Assembly: GCF_002197755.1 (NCBI RefSeq)
Contig: NZ_NHOT01000006.1
Location: forward strand, 62,001 to 126,000
DNA: 64,000 nucleotides
DNA from: Pedobacter sp. AJM
Lineage (GTDB): Bacteria > Bacteroidota > Bacteroidia > Sphingobacteriales > Sphingobacteriaceae
Reading direction: 5' to 3'
Of the stretch, positions 45,231 through 54,347 are shown piece after piece. Each line of letters starts with the position of its first letter. Positions within the stretch are counted from its first letter, which is position 1. The notes under the pieces are model-generated. The model was not told the origin of the DNA and searched no databases. It saw only the letters and a program-made list of their open reading frames with translations. Made by a program: the position numbers and the translations under genes.

Positions 45231-45347
45231 ATGAAAGTTAGATCATCAATTAAAAAACGTAGCGCTGATTGCAAGATTATTCGCCGTAAAGGTAAACTTT
45301 ACGTTATCAACAAGAAAAATCCTAAATACAAGCAACGTCAAGGGTAA
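45231..45347 (+). CDS. rpmJ: 50S ribosomal protein L36 (zinc-free type)
   Basis: A 38-residue frame starting one base after infA. It reads [20 protein letters not shown], then [18 protein letters not shown]. The zinc ligands of the classic form (C-x2-C-x12-C-x4-H) are gone except for one Cys, so this is the C-minus form. Confidence 0.95.
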   Translation: MKVRSSIKKRSADCKIIRRKGKLYVINKKNPKYKQRQG

Positions 45348-45358
45348 TTTAAAATAGT

Positions 45359-45398
45359 GTAATGACCCGTACAACGGTGGCCCGCCGTTCGGAATTAC
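45359..45398 (+). promoter_or_regulatory. Structured RNA leader between rpmJ and rpsM
   Basis: Outer stem GTAAT (45359-45363) / ATTAC (45394-45398) and inner stem AACGG (45373-45377) / CCGTT (45385-45389). It lies 20 bp before the rpsM ATG, in a spacer that is GC-rich for this operon. A binding site for an alpha-operon regulator (S4 in E. coli) is possible but unproven. Confidence 0.45.
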
Positions 45399-45417
45399 TT
45401 AAAAATAATAAACAAAT

Positions 45418-45795
45418 ATGGCAAGGATTTCAGGTATTGATTTACCAAGAAACAAAAGAGGAGAGATTGGTTTAACTTATATCTACGGAATAGGAAGAAC
45501 TACTGCACAACGTATTTTAACTACTGCAGGCATCGACTTGAACAAAAAAGTACAAGACTGGTCTGATGATGAGTTATCAGCAATCCGTACAATGATTAAC
45601 GATGAAATTAAAGTAGAAGGTGCTTTACGTTCAGAGGTTCAGTTAAACATTAAACGTTTAATGGATATTGGTTGTTACCGCGGTTTACGTCACAGAAAAG
45701 GTTTACCTTCTCGTGGTCAGCGTACTAAAAATAATTCACGTACTCGTAAGGGTAAGAGAAAAACAGTTGCTAACAAGAAAAAAGCTACTAAGTAA
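45418..45795 (+). CDS. rpsM: 30S ribosomal protein S13
   Basis: S13 of 125 residues makes contact with P-site tRNA and the large subunit. It has [21 protein letters not shown] and [23 protein letters not shown] 152-bp hairpin-bearing spacer follows. Confidence 0.98.
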   Translation: MARISGIDLPRNKRGEIGLTYIYGIGRTTAQRILTTAGIDLNKKVQDWSDDELSAIRTMINDEIKVEGALRSEVQLNIKRLMDIGCYRGLRHRKGLPSRGQRTKNNSRTRKGKRKTVANKKKATK

Positions 45796-45802
45796 TAGAT
45801 AG

Positions 45803-45937
45803 AGACGAGATGTGAGATTTTAGATGTGAGAACATATCTTTAAAATCTGCTCAATTCTGGAATAAAAGATAAAAAGTAGGATACTGAGTGTCGGGGTAAG
45901 AGAAAGTCTCATATCTCAAGTCTCATATCTAAAATCT
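45803..45937. repeat. Inverted-repeat element between rpsM and rpsK
   Basis: AGATTTTAGATGTGAGA (45815-45831) pairs with TCTCATATCTAAAATCT (45921-45937) except for one G-T pair. GAGATGTGAGA (45807-45817) can instead pair with TCTCATATCTC (45908-45918). Both arms are built of the same GAGAT/ATGTGAGA words. Stem and loop fill the whole spacer. Confidence 0.75.
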
Positions 45938-45947
45938 AATAAAAAAA

Positions 45948-46337
45948 ATGGCTAAGAGTAAAAAAGTAACAAAAAAACGTATCGTTGTAATTGAGCCTGT
46001 TGGTCAGGCGCATATCAATGCTACCTTCAACAACATCATCGTTACCTTAACAAACAACAACGGACAGACTATTTCTTGGTCTTCTGCTGGTAAAATGGGC
46101 TTTAAAGGTTCTAAAAAGAACACACCGTATGCAGCTGGTCAAGCGGCTTCAGATTGCGGTAAAGTGGCGTTTGATTTAGGTTTACGTAAAGTTGAAGTGT
46201 TTGTAAAAGGTCCGGGTTCAGGTCGTGAATCTGCAATCAGAACTTTGCAAGTAGCAGGGATCGAAGTAACATCTATCAAAGATATTACACCACTTCCACA
46301 CAACGGATGTCGTCCTCCTAAAAAGAGAAGAGTTTAA
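45948..46337 (+). CDS. rpsK: 30S ribosomal protein S11
   Basis: S11 of 129 residues forms part of the mRNA channel on the platform. It has [19 protein letters not shown] and the C-terminal [16 protein letters not shown]. Confidence 0.98.
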   Translation: MAKSKKVTKKRIVVIEPVGQAHINATFNNIIVTLTNNNGQTISWSSAGKMGFKGSKKNTPYAAGQAASDCGKVAFDLGLRKVEVFVKGPGSGRESAIRTLQVAGIEVTSIKDITPLPHNGCRPPKKRRV

Positions 46338-46398
46338 TTAATTTTAAAGCTAAGAATCTTCGGTTACAGGCCGAATGGTACTTTAAAACAGAAAAAAA

Positions 46399-47007
46399 AT
46401 GGCAAGATATACAGGCCCAAAATCAAAAATCGCCCGTAAATTCAGAGAACCAATCTTCGGTCCTGATAAGGTGTTAGACAGAAAAAATTATCCTCCTGGG
46501 CAACATGGCTCATCAAAAAGAAGAGGAAAACAATCTGAATATGCGATCCAGTTAATGGAGAAACAAAAAGTAAAATACACTTATGGTGTATTAGAAAAAC
46601 AATTCAGTAACTTGTTTAAAAAAGCATCTTCTCGTGCTGGTATCACCGGTGATAACTTACTTCAATTATTAGAGGCACGTTTAGATAACACAGTTTACCG
46701 TTTAGGTATTTCAACAACCCGTTCTGGTGCACGCCAGTTAGTTAGCCATAAACACGTTACCGTGAATGGTGAAGTTGTAAATATTCCTTCATATCAGTTA
46801 AAAGCTGGTGATGTGGTTGCTGTTCGTGAAAAATCGAAATCATTAGAATCAATTAGTAACTCAGTTGCAGGCAGAACAATTAATAAATTTGCCTGGTTAG
46901 AGTGGAACGCCAGTGAATTAACCGGTAAGTTCTTAACCTATCCACAACGTGATGAGATTCCTGAAAACATTAAGGAAAACTTAATCATCGAGTTATACTC
47001 AAAGTAA
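46399..47007 (+). CDS. rpsD: 30S ribosomal protein S4
   Basis: S4 of 202 residues is an assembly initiator and the alpha-operon repressor in E. coli. It begins [20 protein letters not shown] and has no zinc finger at the N-terminus. The S4 domain has [19 protein letters not shown] and [17 protein letters not shown]. Confidence 0.98.
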   Translation: MARYTGPKSKIARKFREPIFGPDKVLDRKNYPPGQHGSSKRRGKQSEYAIQLMEKQKVKYTYGVLEKQFSNLFKKASSRAGITGDNLLQLLEARLDNTVYRLGISTTRSGARQLVSHKHVTVNGEVVNIPSYQLKAGDVVAVREKSKSLESISNSVAGRTINKFAWLEWNASELTGKFLTYPQRDEIPENIKENLIIELYSK

Positions 47008-47017
47008 TAAATAAGAT

Positions 47018-47051
47018 AGTTAATTACCTCGAAAGGGTAATTAACTTTTTT
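47018..47051 (+). terminator. Intrinsic terminator directly before rpoA
   Basis: A perfect 11-bp stem AGTTAATTACC (47018-47028) / GGTAATTAACT (47036-47046) with a 7-base loop, followed by six T. It sits in the 85-bp rpsD-rpoA spacer. No consensus promoter is visible between it and the rpoA ATG at 47093. Confidence 0.75.
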
Positions 47052-47092
47052 CTTGTTACTATATATTCAATAACGAATTTAAAAAATTATAA

Positions 47093-48085
47093 ATGGCAAT
47101 TTTAGCATTTCAGAAACCAGACAAAGTGATCATGCAGAAATCAACTGATTTCGATGGCACATTTGAATTTCGTCCTTTAGAGCCCGGTTTCGGTGTAACA
47201 ATTGGTAATGCCTTAAGAAGAATATTACTTTCTTCATTAGAAGGTTATGCTATTACTACTATTCGTTTTTCAGGCGTTTCTCATGAGTTTTCTACCATGA
47301 AAGGTGTTGTAGAAGATTTAACTGATATCATCTTAAATTTAAAACAAGTTCGTTTTAAGAAAACCGGTGATTCAGGTGATGCAGAAAAAGTTTTCATCAT
47401 CGTTAATGGCCAGGATCAGTTTAAAGCTGGTGATATCACTAAATTCTCTAACAACTTTACAGTTTTAAACCCTGAGCATGTGATTTGCAATATGGATAAA
47501 TCTGTGACTCTGGAGGTAGAATTAACCATCAATAAAGGACGTGGTTATGTACCTGCTGAAGAAAATAAAGTTGCTGATGCTGTTGTAGGTGTTATCGCGA
47601 TCGATTCGATCTACACGCCAATGAAAAATGTAAAATACACAATTGAAAATTTCCGTGTTGAACAAAAAACGGATTATGAAAAATTGGTATTAGATATTTC
47701 TACTGATGGTTCAATTCATCCTGAAGAAGCATTAAAAGAAGCGGCTAAGATTCTTATCCAACACTTTATGTTATTCTCTGATGAGAACTTGGTATTAGAA
47801 TCTCAGGCTAAAGAAGAAACTAAAGAAGTTGATGAGGAAATTTTACATATGCGTAAAATCCTTAAAACTGAATTAGTGGATATGGACCTTTCAGTTAGAG
47901 CATTAAACTGCTTAAAAGCTGCTGATATCCGTACTTTAGCTGATTTGGTTTCTTATGATGTTGCTGATATGTTAAAATTCAGAAACTTCGGTAAAAAATC
48001 TTTAACAGAAATTCAGGAATTAGTAAAATCAAAAGGTTTATCATTTGGTATGAACCTGTCTAAATTTAAATTAGACGAAGAATAA
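47093..48085 (+). CDS. rpoA: RNA polymerase alpha subunit
   Basis: The 330-residue protein has the dimerising N-terminal domain ([30 protein letters not shown]). A linker leads to the C-terminal DNA- and activator-binding domain ([20 protein letters not shown], then [20 protein letters not shown]). It is full length. The position between rpsD and rplQ is canonical, but an intrinsic terminator lies just upstream. Confidence 0.98.
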   Translation: MAILAFQKPDKVIMQKSTDFDGTFEFRPLEPGFGVTIGNALRRILLSSLEGYAITTIRFSGVSHEFSTMKGVVEDLTDIILNLKQVRFKKTGDSGDAEKVFIIVNGQDQFKAGDITKFSNNFTVLNPEHVICNMDKSVTLEVELTINKGRGYVPAEENKVADAVVGVIAIDSIYTPMKNVKYTIENFRVEQKTDYEKLVLDISTDGSIHPEEALKEAAKILIQHFMLFSDENLVLESQAKEETKEVDEEILHMRKILKTELVDMDLSVRALNCLKAADIRTLADLVSYDVADMLKFRNFGKKSLTEIQELVKSKGLSFGMNLSKFKLDEE

Positions 48086-48093
48086 AAACGTTA

Positions 48094-48196
48094 TATGTTA
48101 TAAGTGATACGTCTTACGTAAAACTTACAACTTATTACTTTAATACATTAATTATTCACTGTGTATAATTCCCTCTGAGACAGAGACGGTATACAC
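48094..48196 (+). promoter_or_regulatory. Two hairpins in the rpoA-rplQ spacer
   Basis: A first stem-loop (about 48094-48130) pairs AAGT-GAT-ACGT with ACGT-AAA-ACTT, flanked by GTT/AAC. A second has outer arms GTGTATA (48161-48167) / TATACAC (48190-48196), with inner TCTG/CAGA. The second ends 14 bp before the rplQ ATG. A site for translational control of L17 is possible. Confidence 0.45.
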
Positions 48197-48210
48197 TTTA
48201 TTAAAAAACA

Positions 48211-48744
48211 ATGAGACACGGTAAAAAAGTAAACCACTTAGGTAGAACCGCAAGCCACAGAAAGGCGATGTTAGCGAACATGGCTTCATCACTTATTTTG
48301 CACAAAAGAATTTCAACTACTTTAGCTAAAGCTAAAGCATTACGTACTTATGTTGAGCCTATTATCACGAAATCAAAAAATGATACTACGCACTCCCGTC
48401 GTACAGTTTTTGCTTATTTACAGGATAAAGAAGTAGTTACTATTTTATTCCGCGAAATTGCTGAGAAAGTGGCAAACCGTCCGGGTGGTTACACTCGTAT
48501 CATTAAATTAAATAACCGTGCCGGTGATAATGCTGAAATGGCTTTAATTGAATTGGTTGATTATAACGAAGTTTACGGTAAAGATGTAGAAGCGAAAGAA
48601 GAGAAGAAAACAACTCGTCGTGGTAGAAGTAAAGCTGCTGCTCCTAAAGCAGAAGAAGCTAAAGCCGAGACTGCTGAAAAAGCTGCAACTGAAGCACCTG
48701 CTGGCGAAGAAGCTCCTGCAACTGAAGAACCAAAAGGAGAATAA
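48211..48744 (+). CDS. rplQ: 50S ribosomal protein L17 with Ala/Glu-rich tail
   Basis: The core (residues 1 to about 115) is L17: [20 protein letters not shown], then [20 protein letters not shown] tail of about 60 residues follows, rich in Ala, Glu, Lys and Pro ([20 protein letters not shown]). Similar tails are common in Bacteroidota L17. It is the last gene of the ribosomal cluster and has its own terminator. Confidence 0.97.
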   Translation: MRHGKKVNHLGRTASHRKAMLANMASSLILHKRISTTLAKAKALRTYVEPIITKSKNDTTHSRRTVFAYLQDKEVVTILFREIAEKVANRPGGYTRIIKLNNRAGDNAEMALIELVDYNEVYGKDVEAKEEKKTTRRGRSKAAAPKAEEAKAETAEKAATEAPAGEEAPATEEPKGE

Positions 48745-48767
48745 TTTTATTCACCTTAAGATTAAAA

Positions 48768-48798
48768 AGTCCTGTTCGAAAGAGCAGGACTTTTTTTT
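48768..48798 (+). terminator. Intrinsic terminator after rplQ
   Basis: A perfect 10-bp stem AGTCCTGTTC / GAGCAGGACT with a GAAA loop, followed by eight T. It ends the rplC-rplQ operon. Confidence 0.9.
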
Positions 48799-48890
48799 AT
48801 GCCAAGATTTTATTAGACGTTTACCTCATTTTTTTATTACATAGTAGTTTTTCGGGTATGGATCTATAAATTAGCTTAAAATAAACCGTA

Positions 48891-51860
48891 ATGAAATTTA
48901 AGCTTTTTCTGATTCTTTTCATTTGCTCTGCGTTTGCATCAAACGCCCAAATTTTAAAATATATTAACGGTAACAATGCCTGGAATCCTGATTCGCTGGG
49001 GAACCATCGGGTTGTGCTCCAGTTTGCGGGTAGCGGCAAAATTGCCCATGCAAAAATTGATTGGCGCAGAAGAGATGAACATCCTGAATTAAAGGGAATC
49101 ATTGTTCAGGATGCCAGCGGTAAAACCATTTCGGTTGTTGGTACAGATAAACTAACAAGAGAAAGTGCTGATGTTTATTTCGAAACCTCTGGTCCAGGCA
49201 AGTATTACCTGTACTATCTGGCTTATAAAAACGAAGGCAGGAGCAATTATCCAAAAGGTGTGTATATCAAACCTAAACAAGCAGATCAGGCCTGGTTAGC
49301 GACTGCAAAGCAGGTTAAGGTTAACGCTTCAGTGGTAGAGATTCAGTCTATCGATGCTTTCAATTCTTTTTATCCGATGGAAGTTATTGCAACAGCTAAG
49401 GAAACTACTGTTGTAAAATCTAAATATCCATCCGAAGCTTTTATTGTATTTCCGGAGGATAGGATGTACCCCATCAAAATGCAAAACGACCTGCCATACC
49501 GCTGGGTGCAAAAAGGTGCATTAAATTCTTTCACAGGAACGGCTAGCAAGGGCGAAAATTACGCATTTCAATTGGGTGTTTATGCCTTGAAGGATTTGAA
49601 AGATGTTAAAGTTTCTTTTGATGATTTAAAAACATCAACAGGGAAAATAATTTCTGCTAAATATATCAACTGCTTAAATACAAACGGAACGAGCTATGAT
49701 AACAAATCATTAACAGAAACGGTAAATGTTGCAGCAGGAAAAATGCAGCCCATGTGGATTACGGTTGATATCCCCAAATCAACTTCAGCGGGGATTTATA
49801 AGGGCAAATTTACCGTGAAATCCAGAGGTAAATCAAAAGTTATCAATGTAAAATTAACTGTTGGCCATGAAGTTTTGGCCGATGCCGGCGTTGGAATGCC
49901 ATATAAACAAACCCGGTTAACATGGTTGAACTCCAAACTGGCACAATCAAATGCCGTTGTGGCACCATATACACCACTAAAGGTTGATGGAAATGTAATC
50001 TCACTGCTCGGGCGAAAGTTTGAAATTAATAACGATGGTTTTCCAAAGCAGATCCAGACTTTTTTCAATACAGAAATGACTGGTTATACCGATAAACCCA
50101 ATAATTTGTTATACGAACCGATACATTTTCATTTTTACAATACCCCTAAAACACAAGAGAAGTTTATTACGGGTAGCTTCCAGATTACCAGTAAAGAGGC
50201 AGGAACGGTAAAATGGAAAGCAAATAATACCTCGCAAAACCTGGCAATGGATTTGGAAGGTACTTTAGAATTTGATGGTTATATACATTATGTGATCAAG
50301 GTTAAGGCATTAAACGATGTGCTATTTAGCAATGTCGATTTTCATATTCCTTTTGATAAATCTGCAACAAAGTACCTGATGGGGTTAGGTGAGAAGGGTG
50401 GGGTTAGGCCTGACACTGTAAAATGGAAATGGGACGTGGCAAACAAAAATCAAGATGCCGTGTGGATTGGAAATGTAAATGCAGGCCTGTACTACCATTT
50501 GAGAGATGAGAACTATGTCCGTCCGCTGAATACAAATTTCTATCTGCAGAAACCATTGGTGTTACCAAAATCCTGGGGAAACGACAATAAAGGCGGCATC
50601 CAGATTAATATAAAAGGAAGTTCCATGTTGGCAGATAGTTTTACAGGAGCAAGGAGCATGAAGAAGGGAGATGTACTTTACTATAATTTCAATTTGCTCA
50701 TTACGCCGTTTCATTTGCTGGACACTGATTTTCAGTGGGATAACCGTTTTTATCATAAATATGGAAGTTTAGATTCCATTAAAACTACCGGAGCAACGGT
50801 TGTAAATATTCATCATGCCACGCCCATAAATCCATGGATTAATTATCCGTTTATCGAATGGAAGAAGATGAAAACTTATGTGGATGAGGCACACCATAAA
50901 GGCTTGAAAGTAAAGATTTATAATACTGTTCGGGAGCTTTCTAATCATGCTTATGAATGGCCTGCATTAAGAAGTCTAGGTACTGAAGTGTATTCTCCGG
51001 GTAAAGGTGGTGGTTTCAGCTGGCTCCAGGAACATTTGGATTCTAATTATATTGCGGCCTGGTTTGTGCCGGAAATAAAAGACGCTGCTGTGATTAACAG
51101 TGGAATGAATCGCTGGCATAACTATTATGTAGAAGGGATGAATTGGCTGGTAAATAATGTTGGAATAGATGGGGTTTATCTGGATGATGTGGCTTTTGAT
51201 CGGGTGACCATGAAGCGCATTAAACGGGTGTTAACGCAGCATAATCATCCGGGAATTATTGATTTGCACTCTGCGAATCAATACAATAAAAGTGATGGTT
51301 TTAACAATAGCGCCATTTTATACATGGAGCATTTTCCTTATCTGAATCGTTTATGGTTTGGTGAATATTTTGATTATCAGAAAAATGATCCGGATTTCTT
51401 GCTGACCGAAGTAAGCGGAATTCCATTTGGATTGATGGGAGAGATGCTGCAGGATGATGGAAACCCCTGGCGTGGGATCATTTATGGGATGACAAGCAGG
51501 TTAGGTTGGTCGGAGAAGAGCGATCCTAAACCACTTTGGAAGGCATGGGATAACTTCGGATTAAAGGGTGCTGAAATGATTGGTTACTGGAGTGATAATT
51601 GCCCGGTAAAAACAGATCATCCTAAAGTATTGGCTACGGTTTATAAACAGAAAGGTAAAACGATGATTGCCTTGGCCAGCTGGGTAGAAGAAGATATAAA
51701 AATTAATTTAAATATCGATTGGGCTACACTTGGCTTGGATGCCGATAAGATAAAAATATTGGCTCCGGCAATTGAAAATTTTCAGACTGCAGGGAATTAT
51801 ACTAACGAAAAATCTATTCCTATTGAAAAAGGAAAGGGTTTGATATTGATTGTGGAGTAG
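48891..51860 (+). CDS. Secreted glycoside hydrolase-like protein (DUF6067 type)
   Basis: A 989-residue protein with a signal peptide (MKFKLFLILFICSAFASNAQ). The N-terminal half consists of beta-rich domains. The C-terminal half (from about residue 630) looks like a TIM-barrel hydrolase: NIHHATPINPWINYPFIEW, NNVGIDGVYLDDVAFDRVTM (acidic pair), GIIDLHSANQYNKSDG and MEHFPYLNRLWFGEYFDY. This pattern is that of the DUF6067 / GH123-related proteins, so action on a polysaccharide or glycan is likely. The substrate cannot be named. It is alone, without SusC/SusD genes next to it. Confidence 0.75.
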   Translation: MKFKLFLILFICSAFASNAQILKYINGNNAWNPDSLGNHRVVLQFAGSGKIAHAKIDWRRRDEHPELKGIIVQDASGKTISVVGTDKLTRESADVYFETSGPGKYYLYYLAYKNEGRSNYPKGVYIKPKQADQAWLATAKQVKVNASVVEIQSIDAFNSFYPMEVIATAKETTVVKSKYPSEAFIVFPEDRMYPIKMQNDLPYRWVQKGALNSFTGTASKGENYAFQLGVYALKDLKDVKVSFDDLKTSTGKIISAKYINCLNTNGTSYDNKSLTETVNVAAGKMQPMWITVDIPKSTSAGIYKGKFTVKSRGKSKVINVKLTVGHEVLADAGVGMPYKQTRLTWLNSKLAQSNAVVAPYTPLKVDGNVISLLGRKFEINNDGFPKQIQTFFNTEMTGYTDKPNNLLYEPIHFHFYNTPKTQEKFITGSFQITSKEAGTVKWKANNTSQNLAMDLEGTLEFDGYIHYVIKVKALNDVLFSNVDFHIPFDKSATKYLMGLGEKGGVRPDTVKWKWDVANKNQDAVWIGNVNAGLYYHLRDENYVRPLNTNFYLQKPLVLPKSWGNDNKGGIQINIKGSSMLADSFTGARSMKKGDVLYYNFNLLITPFHLLDTDFQWDNRFYHKYGSLDSIKTTGATVVNIHHATPINPWINYPFIEWKKMKTYVDEAHHKGLKVKIYNTVRELSNHAYEWPALRSLGTEVYSPGKGGGFSWLQEHLDSNYIAAWFVPEIKDAAVINSGMNRWHNYYVEGMNWLVNNVGIDGVYLDDVAFDRVTMKRIKRVLTQHNHPGIIDLHSANQYNKSDGFNNSAILYMEHFPYLNRLWFGEYFDYQKNDPDFLLTEVSGIPFGLMGEMLQDDGNPWRGIIYGMTSRLGWSEKSDPKPLWKAWDNFGLKGAEMIGYWSDNCPVKTDHPKVLATVYKQKGKTMIALASWVEEDIKINLNIDWATLGLDADKIKILAPAIENFQTAGNYTNEKSIPIEKGKGLILIVE

Positions 51861-51873
51861 TTGGTAAGTAAGT

Positions 51874-51921
51874 ATTCGTCATTGCTTCGTTAGCTGAAAA
51901 AGCCTCCCTGCAATGACGAAT
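51874..51921. repeat. 11-bp inverted repeat between convergent genes
   Basis: The arms are ATTCGTCATTG (51874-51884) and CAATGACGAAT (51911-51921). The words CGTCATTGC and TTCGT resemble the dispersed CGTCATTGCGAG-type repeats of many bacteria. A related stretch occurs at 58652-58691. It may act as a bidirectional terminator. Confidence 0.65.
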
Positions 51922-51930
51922 TCTTAGAAA

Positions 51931-52569
51931 TTATACCTTTACATTTTCCATACCGTACTGTTTTAGTACATCGGCAGGAACACCCGTCCACTGGTTTGGT
52001 GCATTTCCTGCATAACCAATGTCTTTAACACCAATTTCGGTGGTGTAAAATCCTGATGCTGTTAAACTTCTCATTCTATTAAAAAAAGTCACGCCTGCCT
52101 GAACTTCAGGCTTTGCTTTTTTAGGATAAGCAATTTCATCAATTATTGAGATCTGCTGGGCAGATGAAGCATCAATAAATGATTTACCAAATTTATTAAA
52201 GCAATAAACATCCAGCCATTTTAAGCCACCACGCATGGGTGTTTTATGTTCTGGTATATCTTTTACGATAAACTCAATAAATTCGGGTACTTTGGCATCC
52301 GATGCACTGCCTGAAACATTGTCTTTTGGAATAATAATATCAGCAAGCACTGTAATGGTAGCCATTTCGTGTTTATTGAAAAACGTCTCTGCCTTTAGTT
52401 TTTTATCCCGGTCAATTTCCCATTGTTCCCTTCCGGCTTCTGTAGCAGCTTCCTCTTTAGGGGCAACAACTTCAGCTGTTTTTGTTTCGGGTTGCTTACA
52501 GGCTTCTAATATTACAGTGGTACTGATTGCTGTTAAACCTAGTGCTTTTATGGAATCACGTCTGTTCAT
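51931..52569 (-). CDS. Gluconate 2-dehydrogenase subunit 3-like small subunit
   Basis: The 212-residue protein has a twin-arginine-like signal (MNRRDSIKALGLTAISTTVI) that ends in a lipobox-like LEAC. This suggests export and lipid anchoring. The mature part fits the Gluconate_2-dh3 family (AETFFNKHEMATITVLADIIIP; KWLDVYCFNKFGKSF). In FAD-dependent sugar dehydrogenases this small subunit helps export and maturation of the GMC catalytic subunit. It lies 11 bp behind that gene, in the same operon. Confidence 0.88.
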   Translation of the reverse strand: MNRRDSIKALGLTAISTTVILEACKQPETKTAEVVAPKEEAATEAGREQWEIDRDKKLKAETFFNKHEMATITVLADIIIPKDNVSGSASDAKVPEFIEFIVKDIPEHKTPMRGGLKWLDVYCFNKFGKSFIDASSAQQISIIDEIAYPKKAKPEVQAGVTFFNRMRSLTASGFYTTEIGVKDIGYAGNAPNQWTGVPADVLKQYGMENVKV

Positions 52570-52580
52570 GTTGTAATTCT

Positions 52581-54317
52581 TTAAATGTTATGTTTTTTCT
52601 TTTGAGCTAAAATATATTCGGCGGTTCGCATAGAGAGTGCAAGGATGGTCCAGGTAGCATTTTTATCGCCTTGTTGTACAAACGGACCAGCATCAACCAC
52701 AAACAGGTTCTTACAATCATGTGCCTGGCAGTATTTATTTAGCGCAGATTTTTTCGGATCATCACCCATGCGGATGGTCCCCACTTCATGAATTATTTTT
52801 CCTGGCGGAAGCAATCCGTAATTGGTTTCCGGCCCCTGGATTTTAGAGGTCACTACACCGCCCATTTCTTTCATCATCGTGAGGAAAGTATCCTGCATGT
52901 GTTTGGCTTGCAAAATTTCTTCTTTAGCCCATTTGTAGTGGAATCTTAAAACGGGGATACCATATTTATCAACAGTATTGGGATCAATTTCACAATAGTT
53001 ATCTTCGCGGGCAATAGCAGTTCCACGTCCGGCCATTCCTACCGTTGTACCGTAAAAACGGCGATAATCATCCTTGAGTGATTTCCCATACCCACCAGCT
53101 TCTTTCATTTTGCCATCTCTGCCGGGTACCATGCCATTCATTTCCGGTACACCGCCTCCGAAACCATAAGCTGGCATGCCCATTCCGCCCCAATATTCAA
53201 TGTGGTATCCGCGGGGGAAGTTAAGTTTTTTGTTATCCAGCCACCATGGAGAATAAATGTGAACACTTCCCAAACCATCTTCGTTATAACGTTTCCGGTC
53301 CATGAGTTGAGGCAAAAAACCGGAAACACTAACACCGGTAGAATCATGCAGATATTTACCCACAATGCCACTGCTGTTGGCTAAACCATTAGGATGTGCA
53401 GATGATTTCGAATTCAATAAAATACGGGCAGATTCGCAAGCACTGGCACCTAATATGACCATTTTGCCATTCACCTGATATTCCTGCAAATCTTTCCGGT
53501 TTACATAAGAAACCCCTTTGGCAGATCCATCTTTATCGGTAATGACTTCCCGGACCATTGCATCAGTGATTACAGTTAAATTTCCTGTTTTTACAGCCGG
53601 GATAACGAGACATGATGAAGAAGAAAAATCGCCATACACTTTACAGCTTCTGCCGCATTGGCCACAATAAAAACATGGAGCCCGGTCGCTATTATTGGGT
53701 AAGGGTTCCGTTAAAACGGAGCCACGGCCGGGAATGACTTTGACACCAGCTTTATCTGCACCTTTTTTAATGAAAAGTTCGGTCAGGCGTGGTTTTGGTG
53801 GTTTCATAAAAATGCCATCTGGTTCATTTGGCAAACCTTCTTTAGTTCCGTAAATGCCGATTAAACGATCAACTTTATCATAAAATGGCTTCACTTCATC
53901 GTAAGTGATGGGCCAATCGTCAGTTAAACCATCTTTTGCCTGAAAATCAAGCGGCCCCATCCGGAGCGATATTCTTCCCCAGTGATTGGTACGTCCGCCT
54001 AACATGCGCGACCTGAACCATTCAAATTCGGTTTTATCTTTTGTGGTATAAGGTTCGCCCTCCAGTTCCCAGCCGCCATAAGAGGCGTCGAAATCACCAA
54101 ATGGTCTGGTGGTTGAAGCACCGCGACGAGGAGATTCCCAGGGCCATTTTAACTGGTGTGCATCAATTCTAGGATCAAAATACTGACCAGCTTCGAGCAT
54201 TAAAACTTTTTGTCCGGCATTTGCTAAAACGTAAGCACTCATCCCGCCACCTGCACCAGAACCAACGATAATCACGTCGTAAACGGTGGGCGATTTTTTA
54301 ATCTGAAATTCACTCAT
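52581..54317 (-). CDS. GMC-family dehydrogenase with Cys-rich cluster motif
   Basis: A 578-residue flavoprotein of the GMC group, catalytic subunit of a sugar or polyol dehydrogenase. The FAD motif is at the start (DVIIVGSGAGGGMSAYVLANAG), GGRTNHWGRISLRM follows near residue 110, and the C-terminal His/Asn region is HEVGTIRMG and KNATWTILALSMRTAEYI. Cys215, Cys218, Cys221 and Cys225 form C-x2-C-x2-C-x3-C, which suggests an Fe-S cluster, as the related FAD glucose dehydrogenase carries one. There is no signal of its own; export with the small subunit is likely. A 21-bp palindrome lies 10 bp before the ATG. Confidence 0.88.
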   Translation of the reverse strand: MSEFQIKKSPTVYDVIIVGSGAGGGMSAYVLANAGQKVLMLEAGQYFDPRIDAHQLKWPWESPRRGASTTRPFGDFDASYGGWELEGEPYTTKDKTEFEWFRSRMLGGRTNHWGRISLRMGPLDFQAKDGLTDDWPITYDEVKPFYDKVDRLIGIYGTKEGLPNEPDGIFMKPPKPRLTELFIKKGADKAGVKVIPGRGSVLTEPLPNNSDRAPCFYCGQCGRSCKVYGDFSSSSCLVIPAVKTGNLTVITDAMVREVITDKDGSAKGVSYVNRKDLQEYQVNGKMVILGASACESARILLNSKSSAHPNGLANSSGIVGKYLHDSTGVSVSGFLPQLMDRKRYNEDGLGSVHIYSPWWLDNKKLNFPRGYHIEYWGGMGMPAYGFGGGVPEMNGMVPGRDGKMKEAGGYGKSLKDDYRRFYGTTVGMAGRGTAIAREDNYCEIDPNTVDKYGIPVLRFHYKWAKEEILQAKHMQDTFLTMMKEMGGVVTSKIQGPETNYGLLPPGKIIHEVGTIRMGDDPKKSALNKYCQAHDCKNLFVVDAGPFVQQGDKNATWTILALSMRTAEYILAQKKKHNI

Positions 54318-54326
54318 TTGTATTGG

Positions 54327-54347
54327 TTAGATAAACTGTTTATCTAA
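54327..54347. promoter_or_regulatory. Perfect palindrome upstream of the GMC gene
   Basis: Arms TTAGATAAAC (54327-54336) and GTTTATCTAA (54338-54347) around a single T. The near edge is 10 bp from the GMC start codon (54317, minus). The size and perfect symmetry suit a dimeric repressor site or a hairpin that hides the start region. Confidence 0.6.
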
